From Candidatus Nanopelagicales bacterium (GTDB lineage Bacteria > Actinomycetota > Actinomycetes > Nanopelagicales > Nanopelagicaceae): a stretch of DNA of 64,000 bases. The translations under genes and the position numbers were made by a program. How positions within the stretch are numbered: the first letter of the stretch is position 1; every line of letters starts with the position of its first letter. Below the pieces are notes generated by a model. The model saw only the letters and a list, made by a program, of their open reading frames with translations. It was not told the origin of the DNA and searched no databases. This document shows, piece after piece, positions 45,540-54,982 of the stretch. The stretch spans positions 40,018 through 104,017 of the forward strand of contig JAURGA010000001.1 in NCBI GenBank assembly GCA_030834095.1, read 5' to 3'.

Positions 45540-46453
45540 TTAGCGTGAAGAACTGAATTCAATCCACCCCAACTGCCAGTCTTAGGTAGCGCCTCGAGTG
45601 CGCCGCTCTTTGAGTTGCGTCGGAATAACAGGTTATTTGCACCAGAAAGTTCACTAGCTTTAACAACACTGTCATCTGGAAGCGATATTTTTGAACCTGC
45701 AGTTATGTAAGTTCCAGATTCAACAACACAATCGTTTCCAAGTGAGATTCCCAAACCAGCATTTGCGCCCAATAAACAGCGTTCGCCAATTGAAATTACT
45801 TGCCTACCGCCGCCACTCAAAGTTCCCATGATCGAAGCTCCGCCACCAATATCACTTCCATCTCCGACAACAACGCCTGCACTGATACGGCCTTCAACCA
45901 TAGATTTGCCGAGCGTTCCTGCGTTGAAATTAACAAAGCCTTCATGCATGACAGTTGTGCCACTTGAAAGATAGGCACCAAGTCGAACTCGATCCGCATC
46001 AGCAATGCGAACACCTTCTGGAACTACGTAATCAACCATTCTTGGGAACTTATCTACTGAAAAAACTGTGAGGGTTCCATGTTTAGCTCGTAACTTTGGC
46101 CCAACCGAGCTAAAAGTTGAAACCGAACATGGTCCAGCAGATGTCCAAACCACATTATTTAAAATGCCAAATATTCCATCTAGTGATTGGCCATGAGGTT
46201 TAACAATTCGATGCGAAAGTAGATGAAGCCTTAGATAGGCATCGGCAACATCTGCCGGAGGAGCATCTAAATCGATTTCGATACTAACCTTTGATTTGGT
46301 TACCTCTCGGATTGGATCATCTCCGGTAAATTGCGAAAGGTCTGGGTCGTTATTTTCCGCAAGCTTGCCAATTCCAAGTGAATCAAACCAGACATCTAAA
46401 ACTTCGCCAGAATTTGTGGTACTGGCGATTCCAAATCCAAAGGCGCTTCTCAT
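45536..46453 (-). CDS. dapD: Tetrahydrodipicolinate N-succinyltransferase (actinobacterial type)
   Basis: Hexapeptide-repeat region EGRISAGVVVGDGSDIGGGASIMGTLSGGGRQVISIGERCLLGANAGLGI. Confidence 0.93.
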   Translation of the reverse strand: MRSAFGFGIASTTNSGEVLDVWFDSLGIGKLAENNDPDLSQFTGDDPIREVTKSKVSIEIDLDAPPADVADAYLRLHLLSHRIVKPHGQSLDGIFGILNNVVWTSAGPCSVSTFSSVGPKLRAKHGTLTVFSVDKFPRMVDYVVPEGVRIADADRVRLGAYLSSGTTVMHEGFVNFNAGTLGKSMVEGRISAGVVVGDGSDIGGGASIMGTLSGGGRQVISIGERCLLGANAGLGISLGNDCVVESGTYITAGSKISLPDDSVVKASELSGANNLLFRRNSKSGALEALPKTGSWGGLNSVLHAN

Positions 46454-46498
46454 GAGATAACGCTACCAAAACCAATCTGATACTAGACTTCATTTATT

Positions 46499-47041
46499 AT
46501 GCGAATAGCCGTTTATTGCTCAGCATCGACAAGTATTGACCAGAAGTATCTTGATCTGGCCTTCGATGTTGGTGTTGCTATCGCCACCAGTGGCGCTGAT
46601 TTAGTCTGGGGCGGTGGTCAAGTTTCGATGATGGGTGCAGCTGCCCGAGGCGCACGTGAACGTGGCGCTAAAACTTTTGGAGTGATTCCGGAGAAACTTT
46701 TAACAATAGAGTTTGTCGATCCAGAAGCTACCGAAATGTTAACTGTTTCAAATATGCGAACTCGCAAAGCCAAGATTGAGGAGATCTCTGATGCCTTCAT
46801 AATGTTGCCTGGTGGAATCGGAACCTTAGAAGAGTTCTTTGAAATTTGGGTCGGTCGTAAATTGGGATACCACTCAAAACCCGTAGTCGTTTGTGACCCT
46901 TTCGGAACTTATGAGATGCTGCAAACTTCGCTGGATTATTTAAGTCAAGAAGAATTCATCGGCGCCACTTCAAATGAATTAGTTGCTTGGTGCCGCGACA
47001 TCCCAAGCGCAATTCGTGCCTGCAAGCCCCACAGGGATTAA
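46499..47041 (+). CDS. LOG-family (TIGR00730) protein
   Basis: VWGGGQVSMMGAAARGARERGAKTFGVIPE, MRTRKAKIEEISDAFIMLPGGIGTLEEFFEIW. Confidence 0.93.
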   Translation: MRIAVYCSASTSIDQKYLDLAFDVGVAIATSGADLVWGGGQVSMMGAAARGARERGAKTFGVIPEKLLTIEFVDPEATEMLTVSNMRTRKAKIEEISDAFIMLPGGIGTLEEFFEIWVGRKLGYHSKPVVVCDPFGTYEMLQTSLDYLSQEEFIGATSNELVAWCRDIPSAIRACKPHRD

Positions 47042-47092
47042 CCTGGAAGTTAGTTACTTATAAACCTTAAGTTAGACGGGTAATCTAGGGTT

Positions 47093-47278
47093 ATGGGCGC
47101 ACTCTCCGAACTTCTCGCTAGTTTGCCGGAGGAAGAGCGTTTCATTCTTACGATGCATTACATCCGATCCATGTCGGCCGAGGAGATTGCCGAGGCGCTT
47201 GGAGTCCCAGAACGCGCGGTTCAAAGCGTTATCACGAGCGGCAAATCTCGTCTACTCTCCGCGTTAAATCAGGGCTAA
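47093..47278 (+). CDS. Stand-alone sigma-70 region 4-like HTH mini-protein (61 aa)
   Basis: LPEEERFILTMHYIRSMSAEEIAEALGVPERAVQSVITSGKSRLLSAL resembles sigma region 4; no region 2. Confidence 0.75.
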   Translation: MGALSELLASLPEEERFILTMHYIRSMSAEEIAEALGVPERAVQSVITSGKSRLLSALNQG

Positions 47279-47404
47279 TCCCGAGGTTAATTTCAATTTC
47301 CTTTCACTACCGCTTTTGCGAGATACTTACCCACAGACTTACCCCCAAGATTTAAAGCACCACTAAATCATCAATAATGCAACCAAATGTAAAAGGAGCA
47401 AAAC

Positions 47405-47584
47405 ATGGCAGCCATGAAACCCCGAACTGGTGATGGACCCATGGAAGTTACCAAGGAGGCTCGCAGTTTCGTTATGCGGATCCCTCTAGAAGGCGGCGGA
47501 CGTTTGGTCGTCGAGTTAAATGTTGAAGAAGCCACAAATCTTGGAAATGCACTACAGGCAGCGGTCTCCCTCGTTAAGAAGTAA
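47405..47584 (+). CDS. DUF3117 family protein (59 aa, absent from the supplied ORF list)
   Basis: Manual translation MAAMKPRTGDGPMEVTKEARSFVMRIPLEGGGRLVVELNVEEATNLGNALQAAVSLVKK*, preceded by AAAAGGAG. Confidence 0.9.
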   Translation: MAAMKPRTGDGPMEVTKEARSFVMRIPLEGGGRLVVELNVEEATNLGNALQAAVSLVKK

Positions 47585-47618
47585 CAAGTCCTTGCGGGTA
47601 TTGGGATAAGCAAAAGTC

Positions 47619-49121
47619 GTGAAACTATTGCCGGAAATTGATTGCTTATCGATTTCAGATATCGATTTTTCTAAGTATGACGCTGTCGCGGTTCCAATTG
47701 TTAAATCAGATAATGGTCTTGAACTGGGCAATCCAAAAGCTATTAAGGCAATTGAAAAATCTTTTGATATTAAATTAGATAACTTACTTTTAAATTGGCC
47801 AGATGCCACTGGTAAAGCTGGTGAATTAATTGAAGTTCCAATTTCGGCGCCAGAAGCAAAAATATCTCGGATCTATTTTGTGGGGATTGGCGATAATAGT
47901 TCTGATGATTTACGCAAGGCCGGAACTTCGCTATCGCGTAAAGTTAAGAGCTCTGGATCCGCAATATTAAATGCGCTAGTCACAACAAAGCAGAGCGCTC
48001 GCAACCATTCTGTTGCAATTGCTTTAGCAAGTTATTCCTGGAGCCAGAAGAGCCCACCTCCAAAAGGTCTGAAGGCAGCCAGTTTTACCTTGGCCGGAAA
48101 TTTTAAAAATGAAATATCTGATGCCAGATTGCTTGCCGAAGGTGTCTGGGTTGCTCGCGATTTAATTCATACCCCTTCAAATATAAAGAATCCACTCTGG
48201 ATTGCGGACCAAGCTAAAGCTCTTGTCACAAAAGCGAGAGATTCTTCACTTAAGATTGAAGTTAAAAGCGGAGCGGCACTAGCTAAATTCGGCGGCCTAC
48301 TTGCAGTTGGAAATTCTGCTCCTAAACCCGGACCAAGGTTGGTTCAAGTTTCATACGAACCGCGGGGTTCTAAGAATTGGCCACATGTTGTTTTGGTAGG
48401 CAAAGGAATCACCTTCGATACTGGAGGAGTCTCGCTTAAACGACCTTATGAAAATATGGTTGGAATGAAGAGCGACATGTCTGGCGCAGCTGCAGTTCTA
48501 GCCACAGTAATTGCAATTGCAAAATTGGGTGCAAATGCTCCAAAGCTTCGGGTAACTGGAATTTTGATGTGCGCCGAAAATGCTTTATCTAGCACTTCAC
48601 AGAGACCTTCTGATGTTATTACTCATTATGGCGGAACCACAGTTGAAGTAATTAACACTGATGCTGAAGGCCGGTTAGTTCTTGCAGATGGTCTTGCTTA
48701 TGCAGATGCTGAACTAAAGCCAGATTATTTAATTGATGTTGCAACTCTCACAGGTGCAGCAACTCTTGGACTTGGCAGACAGTATGCAGCGATGTATACC
48801 CGCGATATTTTATTAGCCCAAGCTTTATACGATGCTGGGCAGAGCTCTGGCGAGCGGGTATGGCATATGCCTTTAATTGATGATTACAAAACCGCACTTG
48901 CAAGTGAAATTGCAGACTTCAATCACACCGCAGAAAAACCAGATTTTAACGGCGGCTCGATCACAGCCGCACTTTTCTTGGAGCATTTTGCTGGCAATCG
49001 AAAATGGGTGCACCTCGATATCGCCGGTCCGGCTCGCTCTGAAAATGATTCTGGAGAAAATCCAAAAGGCGGCACTGGCTTCGGCGTTAGATTGCTAATC
49101 GAGTGGTTGACTTCGCTATGA
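47619..49121 (+). CDS. pepA: Leucyl aminopeptidase (M17)
   Basis: VGKGITFDTGGVSLKRPYENMVGMKSDMSGAAAV, NTDAEGRLVLADGL, DVATLTGAA. Confidence 0.95.
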   Translation: MKLLPEIDCLSISDIDFSKYDAVAVPIVKSDNGLELGNPKAIKAIEKSFDIKLDNLLLNWPDATGKAGELIEVPISAPEAKISRIYFVGIGDNSSDDLRKAGTSLSRKVKSSGSAILNALVTTKQSARNHSVAIALASYSWSQKSPPPKGLKAASFTLAGNFKNEISDARLLAEGVWVARDLIHTPSNIKNPLWIADQAKALVTKARDSSLKIEVKSGAALAKFGGLLAVGNSAPKPGPRLVQVSYEPRGSKNWPHVVLVGKGITFDTGGVSLKRPYENMVGMKSDMSGAAAVLATVIAIAKLGANAPKLRVTGILMCAENALSSTSQRPSDVITHYGGTTVEVINTDAEGRLVLADGLAYADAELKPDYLIDVATLTGAATLGLGRQYAAMYTRDILLAQALYDAGQSSGERVWHMPLIDDYKTALASEIADFNHTAEKPDFNGGSITAALFLEHFAGNRKWVHLDIAGPARSENDSGENPKGGTGFGVRLLIEWLTSL

Positions 49122-49762
49122 CCACTGAGAAGCCGTTATCCAACCGCGGTGACATGTCAGCCTTTGCTGAAAACTTTCCGCATGAAGATTTCTTTATGCA
49201 GCAGGCGAGAAAAAATGGTGCTGAAATCGGAGCACCCGATCCAACAATTGGTGTTGGTGGTTTAATCAATTTTGTTGCCGGATTAATCTCTGCAAAATCA
49301 ATTGTTGAAATCGGAACTGGCTCTGGCGTGAGCGGTCTATGGATTTTTAATGGAGCGCCAAAAGATGCGACATTTACCTCTATTGATTCTGAGCGCGAAC
49401 ATTCAGCCAGTGCGAAAGAGATTTTGGAAGAAGCCGGCATCTCTGCGCAAAGATTCAGATTAATCACAGGGAATATTGTTGAAGTTGTTGGAAAGTTAGC
49501 GGATTCTAATTACGACTTAATGATTGTGAGATCACCAATAGATATGGTTGATGTAGTGCAAGAGAGTTATAGATTATTGAAGCCAAGTGGCGTGCTGATT
49601 ATTGATAACGCGCTTGATGGTGGCAAGGTTGCCGACCCTACCCAACGCGACTTTGAAACCATTGCCCGCCGCGATTCCATTAAGGCCATCAAAGAAGATT
49701 CGAGATGGAGCTCATCACTAATTCCAATTGGCGGCGGGGCGCTTCTCGCTCGTAAGATTTGA
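49118..49762 (+). CDS. O-methyltransferase family 3 (SAM-dependent)
   Basis: IVEIGTGSGVSGLWI, VLIIDNALDGGKVADP. Confidence 0.88.
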   Translation: MTTEKPLSNRGDMSAFAENFPHEDFFMQQARKNGAEIGAPDPTIGVGGLINFVAGLISAKSIVEIGTGSGVSGLWIFNGAPKDATFTSIDSEREHSASAKEILEEAGISAQRFRLITGNIVEVVGKLADSNYDLMIVRSPIDMVDVVQESYRLLKPSGVLIIDNALDGGKVADPTQRDFETIARRDSIKAIKEDSRWSSSLIPIGGGALLARKI

Positions 49763-49764
49763 TT

Positions 49765-50919
49765 ATGGCCGGTAACTCGAACAACCCTGATGGACCAGTT
49801 ACTCCATGGTGGATTTCAGATTATAAAGTTGTAACAGCGCAAGACATTAAGAAGCGAAATACCAGAACCGTAAGTTTCGGAATTGCGATTGCAATGGCCT
49901 TAATTGCTGGAGTAGTTGGAAGCATTGTTGGGCGAACTTCGGCAGAACTTGATACACGAACCAATTTAGTATCAACAGAGAGCACAATCGAACGTAGACC
50001 AGGGTCAATTGCCGGAATTGCAGCTCGGGTTTCACCATCAGTGGTGTCGATTGAAGTCAGCAGAGGCAACAGTGGTGGTTCTGGGTCAGGATTCTTTCTC
50101 GATAACACCGGGCACATACTTACAAATAACCATGTGATCTCACTTGTTGCAACAGCTGGTGCTTCGATGCGAGTTCAATTAGCTAACGGCAAGACTTATG
50201 GCGCCGAATTAATTGGTCGCGATATTGCATATGATTTAGCAGTAATCAAAATTAAAGTAATCGATGCGCCTGCATTACAACTGGGTGATAGCGATGCGGT
50301 TCAAGTTGGCGATGGTGTAATCGCAATTGGCTCACCACTTGGCTTAACCGGAACTGTTACATCAGGAATCATTAGTGCAAAAAATCGCCCTGTAACATCT
50401 GGAAGCGGAACTAGAGAGAGCTCATTTATAAATGCTATTCAGACTGATGCCGCAATTAATCCTGGCAACTCTGGTGGTCCATTGGTAGATCTTTCAGGTG
50501 CAGTCATTGGAGTGAACTCTGCAATCGCCACAACCGGTTCAGTATTTAGCGGCCAGAGTGGATCGATTGGATTGGGTTTTGCAATACCAATTAATCAAGC
50601 ACGGAAAACTGCTGATCAATTAATTAAAAATGGTAGTTCTACTTATCCAATTATGGGCGTCTCTCTTGACATTGCCTTCAATGGAACCGGTGCGAGGATT
50701 CCTGATGCGGCTGGCTCTGTAACTCCAAATGGTCCAGCGGATCGTGCTGGAATTAAACCTGGGGATGTCATCATTGAAATTGCTGGCAAGGCGATAAATA
50801 CTGCGGATGAGGCAATCATTAAGGTTCGCTCATTTAACGTTGGTGACAAGATTGAAATTAAATTCAAACGCGACGGCGTTACCAAAGATGTCTCACTTGT
50901 GCTTGTCGCTGCAAAATAA
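49765..50919 (+). CDS. Membrane-anchored S1C (HtrA/DegP) protease with PDZ domain
   Basis: One TM; GSGSGFFLDNTGHILTNNHVI, AYDLAVIKI, INPGNSGGPLVD, PDZ GPADRAGIKPGDVIIEIAG. Confidence 0.94.
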   Translation: MAGNSNNPDGPVTPWWISDYKVVTAQDIKKRNTRTVSFGIAIAMALIAGVVGSIVGRTSAELDTRTNLVSTESTIERRPGSIAGIAARVSPSVVSIEVSRGNSGGSGSGFFLDNTGHILTNNHVISLVATAGASMRVQLANGKTYGAELIGRDIAYDLAVIKIKVIDAPALQLGDSDAVQVGDGVIAIGSPLGLTGTVTSGIISAKNRPVTSGSGTRESSFINAIQTDAAINPGNSGGPLVDLSGAVIGVNSAIATTGSVFSGQSGSIGLGFAIPINQARKTADQLIKNGSSTYPIMGVSLDIAFNGTGARIPDAAGSVTPNGPADRAGIKPGDVIIEIAGKAINTADEAIIKVRSFNVGDKIEIKFKRDGVTKDVSLVLVAAK

Positions 50920-50954
50920 ATGCAGATAACTGAAATTAGGGATAGGCTTCGAAA

Positions 50955-51260
50955 ATGTTCGGAATCGGTGCTGGGGAGTTCATTGCGATAGCCTTGGTTG
51001 CTGCAGTTTTAGTCGGTCCCGATCGGCTACCAAAATTAACCTCCGACTTAGCAAGTCTTATTCGCAAAGTTCGCAATCTGGCGCAGGGAGCAACTAAGGA
51101 TTTACGCCAGAATCTTGGGCCCGGTTATGAAGATTTGACCGTCGCGGATTTAAACCCGAAGAAGTTTATTTCAAGGCACGTCAGTGAAGCTTTGGCGGAA
51201 CCTGCAGCTGAAATAGCAGAAATAAAAAAAGCTGCGAAGATTGATCCCGATTTACTATGA
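50955..51260 (+). CDS. Sec-independent translocase TatA/TatB-type protein
   Basis: MFGIGAGEFIAIALVAAVLVGPDRLPKL plus amphipathic helix. Confidence 0.88.
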   Translation: MFGIGAGEFIAIALVAAVLVGPDRLPKLTSDLASLIRKVRNLAQGATKDLRQNLGPGYEDLTVADLNPKKFISRHVSEALAEPAAEIAEIKKAAKIDPDLL

Positions 51261-52381
51261 CAAGTGCAATAGTTGAAAGAATTCACGAAGCGCTAAAGGG
51301 TGTTTCTGATCCAGAATTACATCGCCCACTTCCAGAATTAGGAATGGTGCAATCAGTTGAATTCGTAAATGGTGTTGCTGCAATAACAATTCTGTTAACC
51401 ATCTCTGGTTGCCCAATGCGCGATAGGTTGCAGAAAGATATTTCAGACTCGCTCGAACCGATTACTGAAGTGAAGTCTCTCGATTTAACTTTCGGCGTTA
51501 TGAATGAAGAACAACGCAACAATGTTAAGAAGTTGTTAAATGGTGGTCGCGAAAAATTCATTCCATTTGCCCAACCAGATTCGCTGACCCGGGTCATAGG
51601 AATTGCCTCAGGCAAAGGTGGCGTCGGAAAATCATCAGTAACTGCAAATTTGGCAGTTGCAGCAGCACAGAAAGGTTTGAAAGTTGGAATTTTGGATGCC
51701 GATGTTTACGGACATTCAATTCCAAGACTAATGGGAATTGTTGGCAAGCGACCAACAGCAATTGATCAAACTTTTATTCCAGTCGAGGCATATGGCGTAA
51801 AAGTTGTTTCAATGGAGATGTTTAAGCCAGAGCGTTCAGATGCAGTTGCATTTCGGGGGCCGATGTTGCATAAGGTTCTAGAACAATTATTGAGTGATGC
51901 TTATTGGGGAGATCTTGATTTACTCCTTTTGGATTTGCCACCAGGCACCGGTGACATTGCAATCTCATTGGGCCAGCTATTACCAGCATCGGAAATTATT
52001 GTTGTTACTACACCACAAATTGCGGCTGCTGAAGTTTCAGAGCGTGCTGGACGAATCGCTCACCAATTAAAACAGCACATCATTGGGGTTATCGAAAATA
52101 TGTCGGACTCGGCTTGTGCTAAATGCGGAGAACCAATTGCGATATTTGGCACGGGTGGCGGATTGGAAACCGCAAAACAACTATCTGAATTAGTTGGCGC
52201 TGATGTTGCATTGATTGGGCAGATTCCATTTGCCCCTGCACTGCGTGAGGGTGGAGATATCGGAAATCCAATTGTTATAAGTGATCCAACATGTCCAGCA
52301 AGTGAATCTTTCGCGGCGATAGTCGAGAAAATTACCCTTCGGCCGAAGTCTCTAGTTGGGGTCAGGCTCTCCCTCTCTTAA
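51257..52381 (+). CDS. mrp: Mrp/NBP35-type Fe-S carrier P-loop ATPase
   Basis: N-terminal MIP18-like domain; GIASGKGGVGKSSVTANLAVAAAQKGLKVGILDADVYGHSIPRLMG; CAKCG. Confidence 0.95.
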   Translation: MTSAIVERIHEALKGVSDPELHRPLPELGMVQSVEFVNGVAAITILLTISGCPMRDRLQKDISDSLEPITEVKSLDLTFGVMNEEQRNNVKKLLNGGREKFIPFAQPDSLTRVIGIASGKGGVGKSSVTANLAVAAAQKGLKVGILDADVYGHSIPRLMGIVGKRPTAIDQTFIPVEAYGVKVVSMEMFKPERSDAVAFRGPMLHKVLEQLLSDAYWGDLDLLLLDLPPGTGDIAISLGQLLPASEIIVVTTPQIAAAEVSERAGRIAHQLKQHIIGVIENMSDSACAKCGEPIAIFGTGGGLETAKQLSELVGADVALIGQIPFAPALREGGDIGNPIVISDPTCPASESFAAIVEKITLRPKSLVGVRLSLS

Positions 52382-52400
52382 CATCGCCTAAGATTGGGAT

Positions 52401-53738
52401 ATGAGAACGCCACCAGTAAAGAGCATCAACACGGTGGCTAAACGGTTCGCCGGCCGCAGCGAATTAGCCTTGAAACGTAAAAGTATTCGCGAATCTTTGG
52501 TCTCATTAGCTGGCTTAATTGGTAAGCCCGTTAAATATCAAGGCGGAAAAGAAATTGGGCGCCTTGTAGATGTTGTAGTTAGACATGGGGAAGATTCATA
52601 TCCACCAGTATCAGGATTAATCATAAAAGTTGGTCAGAGCAAATCATTTATTGATGGTGCCAGAATTTCAAAGTTAGCGCAGAATGAAATTGAATTATCT
52701 TCAGCAAAAGTGGACCTGACAGAATTCACAAGACGCGAGGGTGAATCCTTGTTGGAAGCTGATGTTCTAGACCATCAAATTGTCGATGTAAATGGGCTCC
52801 GGGTAGTTCGGTCTTCCGATCTTTACTTGGCACCACTAGATCGTGAAATTCGAGTTGTGGGGGTAGATATTTCATTTAAAGCATTCATTCGCAGAATTTT
52901 CCCAGGTGCGCTTGGCCGTGGACCAATTCCAAAGCATGTTATTGACTGGGCGAATGTGGCTTCGCTGGCACATGGAACTGGAGTTGTTAAATCCACCGAA
53001 TCTCGCGCTGCGCTTGGACAACTTCGGCCAGCAGATTTGGCAGACTTGATTGAGGATTTAGCAGGCCGTGAACGAAATGCCTTAATCGAAATGCTCGATC
53101 CAGATCTCGCTGCAGATGCGTTAGAAGAGATGGAAGATGAAGAGTTACAAGGATTATTGCGTGGCTTATCAGCACAGAGATCTGCCGAACTGGTTTCACG
53201 CATGGAGCCAGATGAAGGTGCCGAAGTTCTTCGTGACTTAGATGACAATCACCGTGAAAGTATTTTATTGGAGATGGATGTTTCGGTCGCAAAGCAACTT
53301 CGCAAGCTGGTTGAATTCGATGAAACTCTTGCTGGTGGAATCATGACTTCTCACATGCTTATTACTCACGAAGACGATACGGTTGCATCAGCTTTAGCAC
53401 TTCTAGTTGATCATAAAGGGCGCGATATTTCAGATGGCATTGTTGTAGTAGATGCTCGCGGAAAACTTCTTGATCACATTCAAATTATCGAGTTAATAGC
53501 TGCAAAACCCAGCGCTAAATTGTCATCCCTAATGGGTCCGCCATTTCCAACTACAGTGAACTTAAATACTAGGCTAGATGAAGTAATTGATGAATTTGCA
53601 AACAATCGTGGATCTTCAATAATTGTTGTCGATGAAAAAAATAAACCAGTTGGTCGAATTCTTGCCGATGATCTGGTTGATGCGCTGGCATCAACATCAG
53701 ATACCCAAGGTTTCTCTCAGGGAAGTGGTGCGCTCTAA
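52401..53738 (+). CDS. Soluble PRC-barrel/MgtE-N/CBS protein (no transmembrane channel domain)
   Basis: PRC-like LIGKPVKYQGGKEIGRLVDVVV; MgtE-N LRPADLADLIEDLAGRERNALIEMLDPDLAADALEEMEDEEL; two CBS-like regions. Confidence 0.88.
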   Translation: MRTPPVKSINTVAKRFAGRSELALKRKSIRESLVSLAGLIGKPVKYQGGKEIGRLVDVVVRHGEDSYPPVSGLIIKVGQSKSFIDGARISKLAQNEIELSSAKVDLTEFTRREGESLLEADVLDHQIVDVNGLRVVRSSDLYLAPLDREIRVVGVDISFKAFIRRIFPGALGRGPIPKHVIDWANVASLAHGTGVVKSTESRAALGQLRPADLADLIEDLAGRERNALIEMLDPDLAADALEEMEDEELQGLLRGLSAQRSAELVSRMEPDEGAEVLRDLDDNHRESILLEMDVSVAKQLRKLVEFDETLAGGIMTSHMLITHEDDTVASALALLVDHKGRDISDGIVVVDARGKLLDHIQIIELIAAKPSAKLSSLMGPPFPTTVNLNTRLDEVIDEFANNRGSSIIVVDEKNKPVGRILADDLVDALASTSDTQGFSQGSGAL

Positions 53739-54982
53739 TGGCAAATAGAACAACGCTGTCACCAAAGAAAATTCGAATAGCAGCATTTGTGGCTGTAATG
53801 GGTCCAGGGCTTATTGCTGGACTTGCTGACAATGATCCTGCAGGCATTACAACTTACTCAGTTCTCGGTGCTGATTATGGTTATCAACTGCTCTGGGTTT
53901 TGGTTGCTTCGATGTTGGCGCTCATTGTCTTACATGATTTAGCAGCAAGAATTGGCGTTGTTACTCGCCAAGGAATGATTGGCTTGATTCGCCAGAAATA
54001 TGGTGCAAGAGCGGGAACCTTAAGTGCAGGTGCGCTAATTCTTGCAAATGTTGGAACAATGACTGCAGAGTTCGCCGGCATTGCAGCTGCAGGACAGCTA
54101 TTTGGTTTTAGCAAGTATGTAACAGTTCCAGTGGCTGCGATTGCAGTTTCATTTCTGGTATTACGTAATTCATTTGCCACGGTTGAGAAAGTTTTCTTTA
54201 TTATCTCCGCTGGTTTTATCGCCTACATAATTGCTGGCTTTATGTCAGGACCTGATTGGGGGGCAGCAGCTCGCGGCGCTCTAGTCCCAACAATCCCATT
54301 TACCGAAGAAGCTATTTTTATTGCAACTGCAACAATCGGAACGACACTTGCACCTTGGGGGCTGGCTTTTATTCAGTCGTATGCCGTTGATAAGAGATTA
54401 ACCAAAGATGATTTAAAACTTCTAAGAGTTGATGTTTGGACAGGTTCTCTGCTCACCGGAGTAATTGGTTTCTTTGTGGTTGTTACTTGCGCTGCAACTC
54501 TGCATAAGCAGGGGATTCAAATAAATGATGCTGCTGATGCCGCAATTGCTCTTGAACCGCTGGCCGGGGCCCTAGCCAAAGAACTATTTGCCATTGGCTT
54601 AATTGGCGCAGCGCTTCTTGCTGCTTCGATTCTTCCGCTATCAACCGCATATTCAATAAGCGATTTAACTGGTAGACCAGCAGCGTTAGATGACAGTCCT
54701 AGGGAAGCACCACTTTTTTATCTCACCTTTGGCTTGATAACCGGAGTCAGTGCTTTCTTAATTTTGATTCCTGGTGCACCATTAATCAAAATTCTCATTA
54801 TCACACAAGTAATTAATGCAGTTCTGTTGTTGCCATTATTGATTTACATGTTTGGCATCTCCAAAGATAAGCAACTAATGGGTGAATTTGTAGCTACTCG
54901 CACGATGAAAACGATTTATTCGATCATAATTACAGTTGTTGGATTCGCAATTGGTTGCATGCTCTGGTTTATGATTAATTAA
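53738..54982 (+). CDS. Nramp-family divalent metal transporter
   Basis: MGPGLIAGLADNDPAGITTYSVLGADYGYQLLWVL. Confidence 0.92.
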   Translation: MANRTTLSPKKIRIAAFVAVMGPGLIAGLADNDPAGITTYSVLGADYGYQLLWVLVASMLALIVLHDLAARIGVVTRQGMIGLIRQKYGARAGTLSAGALILANVGTMTAEFAGIAAAGQLFGFSKYVTVPVAAIAVSFLVLRNSFATVEKVFFIISAGFIAYIIAGFMSGPDWGAAARGALVPTIPFTEEAIFIATATIGTTLAPWGLAFIQSYAVDKRLTKDDLKLLRVDVWTGSLLTGVIGFFVVVTCAATLHKQGIQINDAADAAIALEPLAGALAKELFAIGLIGAALLAASILPLSTAYSISDLTGRPAALDDSPREAPLFYLTFGLITGVSAFLILIPGAPLIKILIITQVINAVLLLPLLIYMFGISKDKQLMGEFVATRTMKTIYSIIITVVGFAIGCMLWFMIN

